The position numbers were made by a program, and so were the translations under genes. The notes below the pieces were generated by a model. That model worked only from the letters and a program-made list of their open reading frames with translations, ran no database searches and was not told where the DNA came from. A stretch of 64,000 bases of DNA, taken from the NCBI RefSeq assembly GCF_003992725.1, contig NZ_RZNF01000012.1, positions 1,657,750 to 1,721,749 on the forward strand. The letters are read 5' to 3'. Source of the stretch: Rhodomicrobium lacus. GTDB taxonomy: Bacteria > Pseudomonadota > Alphaproteobacteria > Rhizobiales > Rhodomicrobiaceae. Positions 61,834 to 64,000 of this stretch are shown one piece after another. The stretch's first letter is position 1, and each line of letters begins with the position of its first letter.

Positions 61834-62900
61834 CGATAGTCCTTCTGTGATGTTGAGGAAACAGTGAGTTCGGGATACGCCGCAAGGGCGGCTGTTCCCC
61901 CGGTGTGTACGAACACGACGTTGCGGATGGATTTGTCAAAGCGACCACCTTGACAGGCTGCGATGAGACCTGCCATCCCTTTTCCGCTATAGACGGGGTC
62001 GAGGAGCAGCCCTTCAAGCTTTGCCGTTAGGGCGATTGCGTCAAAAGTCGACGGGTCGGGAATGCCATAACCAGCCCCGCGAGCGCTATCCTCCACTTCG
62101 GGTAGCCAGCGGTGGTTGACTATGGATGGTGCTTTGAGAAGGTCAGCGGCGAGATAACCAGCACGATTCACTTTTGCTTTTACACTGTCCGACCGAGCGC
62201 CGACGCTCATGCCTACGATCCGTCCTGACCATGAGCTGAGTCGCGCGCCGAGCATCAGACCCGCCTGCGTCCCTCCACTGCCGCTAGCGAGAGTTAGCAA
62301 ATCGAACGGTTCTTTATTCAGCTCCATTTGCAACTGAATCTCGAAGAACGCACCTATGTATCCGAGCGTCCCCACTCCGTTCGAGCCGCCGATTGGAATA
62401 ACGTAGGGCGTCGCGCCATCATTTCGGAGCTCTTCGGCTATAGCTGCGCACACCGGCGCGCTCTCCTGATGCCCAGGAACTATGTGAATATCCGCACCTA
62501 AGATGCGATCAATTTGGGCATTGCCGGTTTGACTGTAGGTGCCATCTCGTCCCGCCACTGTGTCTGTCAGAACGAGGACGCACCGAAGCCCAGCGCGAGC
62601 AGCGGCGGCTGCGACCTGCCGTGCGTGATTTGATTGGAGTGCACCAGCGCTGATCAACGTGTCACATCGCTGCGCAAGCGCGTCCCCGACAAGATACTCA
62701 AGCTTGCGTGCCTTGTTGCCCCCTGTCGCCAAGCCAGAGCAGTCGTCTCGCTTAACCCAGATCCTTGGTCCTCCGATCTCGCTCGAGAGCCGGTCAAGCG
62801 GCTCGAGGGGAGTGGGGAGATGCGCCAAAGGAAAGCGCGGAAATCCCTCGAGGCGCCTCGCAACCGCACTTAGTTCCAATTCTCTCAGCCGATCGATCAT
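61830..62900 (-). CDS. D-cysteine desulfhydrase/ACC-deaminase-like PLP enzyme
   Basis: A 356-residue PLP-dependent enzyme from ATG 62900 (MIDRLRELELSAVARRLEGF). The family motifs are VKRDDCSGLATGGNKARKLE near residue 52, with the PLP-binding Lys in GGNKARK, then SAGALQSNHARQVAAAAARA and GGSNGVGTLGYIGAF. D-cysteine desulfhydrase and ACC deaminase cannot be separated by what I can see. It is divergent from a LysR gene, and its stop overlaps the VOC gene start by 4 bases, so the three-gene operon may degrade a D-amino acid or cyclic amino acid. Confidence 0.85.
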   Translation of the reverse strand: MIDRLRELELSAVARRLEGFPRFPLAHLPTPLEPLDRLSSEIGGPRIWVKRDDCSGLATGGNKARKLEYLVGDALAQRCDTLISAGALQSNHARQVAAAAARAGLRCVLVLTDTVAGRDGTYSQTGNAQIDRILGADIHIVPGHQESAPVCAAIAEELRNDGATPYVIPIGGSNGVGTLGYIGAFFEIQLQMELNKEPFDLLTLASGSGGTQAGLMLGARLSSWSGRIVGMSVGARSDSVKAKVNRAGYLAADLLKAPSIVNHRWLPEVEDSARGAGYGIPDPSTFDAIALTAKLEGLLLDPVYSGKGMAGLIAACQGGRFDKSIRNVVFVHTGGTAALAAYPELTVSSTSQKDYR

Positions 62901-62993
62901 CAGTAGCCCATCGAAATTGATTGACAATGATGCTATTTGCGACCGATACATCGCACAAACGATATTGTTCGATGGGATCTATCGAGGAAGTCG

Positions 62994-63896
62994 ATGGTGG
63001 ACGGTTTGTCTGACATGTTGTCTGCCCGCGTGCCCGATCTGGACATCGTGCGCAGCTTTGTTGCGGTGTGCGATCGCCAGGGGTTCACGAGGGCTTCTGA
63101 GCATTTGAGTCGCACTCAATCCACGATTAGCCTCCACATCAAGAAGCTGGAGGAGCTTTACGGGTGCAACCTCTTCATAAGGGGGAAGCGCAAAACTGCC
63201 TTGACAGCAGAGGGCGAAGTCCTTCTGGGCTACTCAAAGAGGATGTTGCAGCTGCACGAGGAGGCAAAGGCTCGACTTCGTGGGACTCACGTCGAGGGCG
63301 TTGTGCGGATCGGAATACCGGAGGACTTCGCGACTTTTCAGCTTCCCGTTGTGCTCAAGCGATTCGCAGCCATGCACGCCGGGGTGAGACTTGAGGTCCG
63401 CAGTGCGATGACCGCCGACCTAATGGCGGCTATGAGCAACGGTGACCTAGACGCGGTGGTGGCGCGACGTGGTATCGGTACTGAGGGGGGCCAAGTGATC
63501 TGGCGTGAACCTCTTGTTTGGGCTGCGCCTCGCATCGACAGACTTGAACAGCAGAGGCCATTGCCGCTTGTCATGTTTCCTCATGGATGTGTGTACCGAC
63601 CGATCGTGCTTCAACTGCTTGATCTCGCGGCGCTTCCATGGCGGATCAGCTATACAAGTACGAGCCTCTCTGGAATCCAGGCCGCATTGGTGGCCGGTTT
63701 GGGCGTCACTGTGCTGGCGCGAAGCACGGTAACGCAAGACATGAGGGTTATCGATGGCGAAGCGCTTCCTGCAGCGCCTCAAACAGAAATCGCAGTTTTC
63801 CGTCGGAAGGAAGATTCCCCCGCTTGCGATGCCCTGGTGTCATACATCCGAGAAAGTTTTGAAGACGCTCCTAATTTGGCAGCTCCGCTAAGATAG
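62994..63896 (+). CDS. LysR family transcriptional regulator
   Basis: A 300-residue LysR regulator, probably of the adjacent minus-strand operon. The helix-turn-helix is at residues 12-70 (DLDIVRSFVAVCDRQGFTRA then SEHLSRTQSTISLHIKKLEE); the effector domain follows from about residue 95 (VRIGIPEDFATFQLPVVLKR). The start at ATG 62994 has GAGGA about seven bases upstream and does not overlap the divergent gene. Upstream start at 62937 would overlap it and is less likely. Confidence 0.9.
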   Translation: MVDGLSDMLSARVPDLDIVRSFVAVCDRQGFTRASEHLSRTQSTISLHIKKLEELYGCNLFIRGKRKTALTAEGEVLLGYSKRMLQLHEEAKARLRGTHVEGVVRIGIPEDFATFQLPVVLKRFAAMHAGVRLEVRSAMTADLMAAMSNGDLDAVVARRGIGTEGGQVIWREPLVWAAPRIDRLEQQRPLPLVMFPHGCVYRPIVLQLLDLAALPWRISYTSTSLSGIQAALVAGLGVTVLARSTVTQDMRVIDGEALPAAPQTEIAVFRRKEDSPACDALVSYIRESFEDAPNLAAPLR

Positions 63897-64000
63897 GCCG
63901 GAAACTTCCAGCCCCTATGTCTTGATCTAGGTGACGTACCCATAAAGGGGTTCCCGAATCGGGCGTGCTGTGATTCCAACTCCCAAACGGGGGAGTTTCT
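63897..64000. other. Right end of the window
   Basis: About 100 bases after the LysR stop, too short to judge; a gene may begin beyond the edge. Confidence 0.3.

Noticed and set aside
1..64000. CRISPR array or rRNA operon
   Set aside because: No regularly spaced direct repeats and no rRNA-like sequence were seen in the window.

Overview
The window is high-GC alphaproteobacterial chromosome, most likely Hyphomicrobiales. The order is inferred from gene content (long-form dCTP deaminase, OprB porin, tatABC beside scpB, a short-chain-acyl XRE regulator) and from GC-rich codon use. A Rhodomicrobium-like phototroph is possible but was not tested by any search.

Layout. 1-4.4 kb: glycolate oxidase genes glcE (cut by the window edge) and glcD, facing a LysR regulator and a lone LutA-type CCG protein, then a nitroreductase. 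4.6-9.1 kb: moaA, a secreted lytic-transglycosylase-like protein, dcd and an OprB porin. 9.5-21.7 kb: two blocks that alternate. One is a vitamin B12 regulon of two cobalamin riboswitches, ahead of metE and ahead of an anaerobic ribonucleotide reductase locus; that locus encodes the glycyl-radical domain as a separate small gene beside nrdD and nrdG. The other is the methylcitrate operon (thioesterase-prpD-prpC-prpB) and a PccR/RamB-type regulator, which share TTTGCRAA-like sites. 21.9-26.7 kb: CAP-domain protein, tatCBA, scpB without scpA, and tRNA-Lys.

26.7-50.1 kb is an integrated element bounded by perfect 56-bp repeats of the tRNA-Lys 3' end. It carries a tyrosine integrase beside the right repeat, an excisionase-like gene, XRE and S24-type regulators, a PrimPol replication protein, small terminase, scaffold-like protein and tape-measure protein. 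I find no large terminase, portal, capsid or tail tube, so it looks like a phage satellite or a decayed prophage. Its cargo is a complete His-Xaa-Ser peptide-modification cassette (hxsA-hxsD-hxsB-hxsC), an AbiJ-like gene, an MT-A70 adenine methyltransferase, an unknown protein coupled to a PIN nuclease, a second tyrosine recombinase and a Nudix hydrolase.

50.1-56.9 kb: a minus-strand operon exbD-tonB-TonB receptor-exbB-cpdB, which suggests TonB-driven uptake linked to periplasmic nucleotide breakdown. 57-59.7 kb: debris (IS481 remnant, MFS fragment, truncated phnC-like ATPase) around an intact NAD(P)-binding protein. 59.7-63.9 kb: an MHS transporter, a VOC protein and a PLP-dependent D-cysteine desulfhydrase/ACC-deaminase-like enzyme, divergent from a LysR regulator; this looks like a small catabolic cassette.
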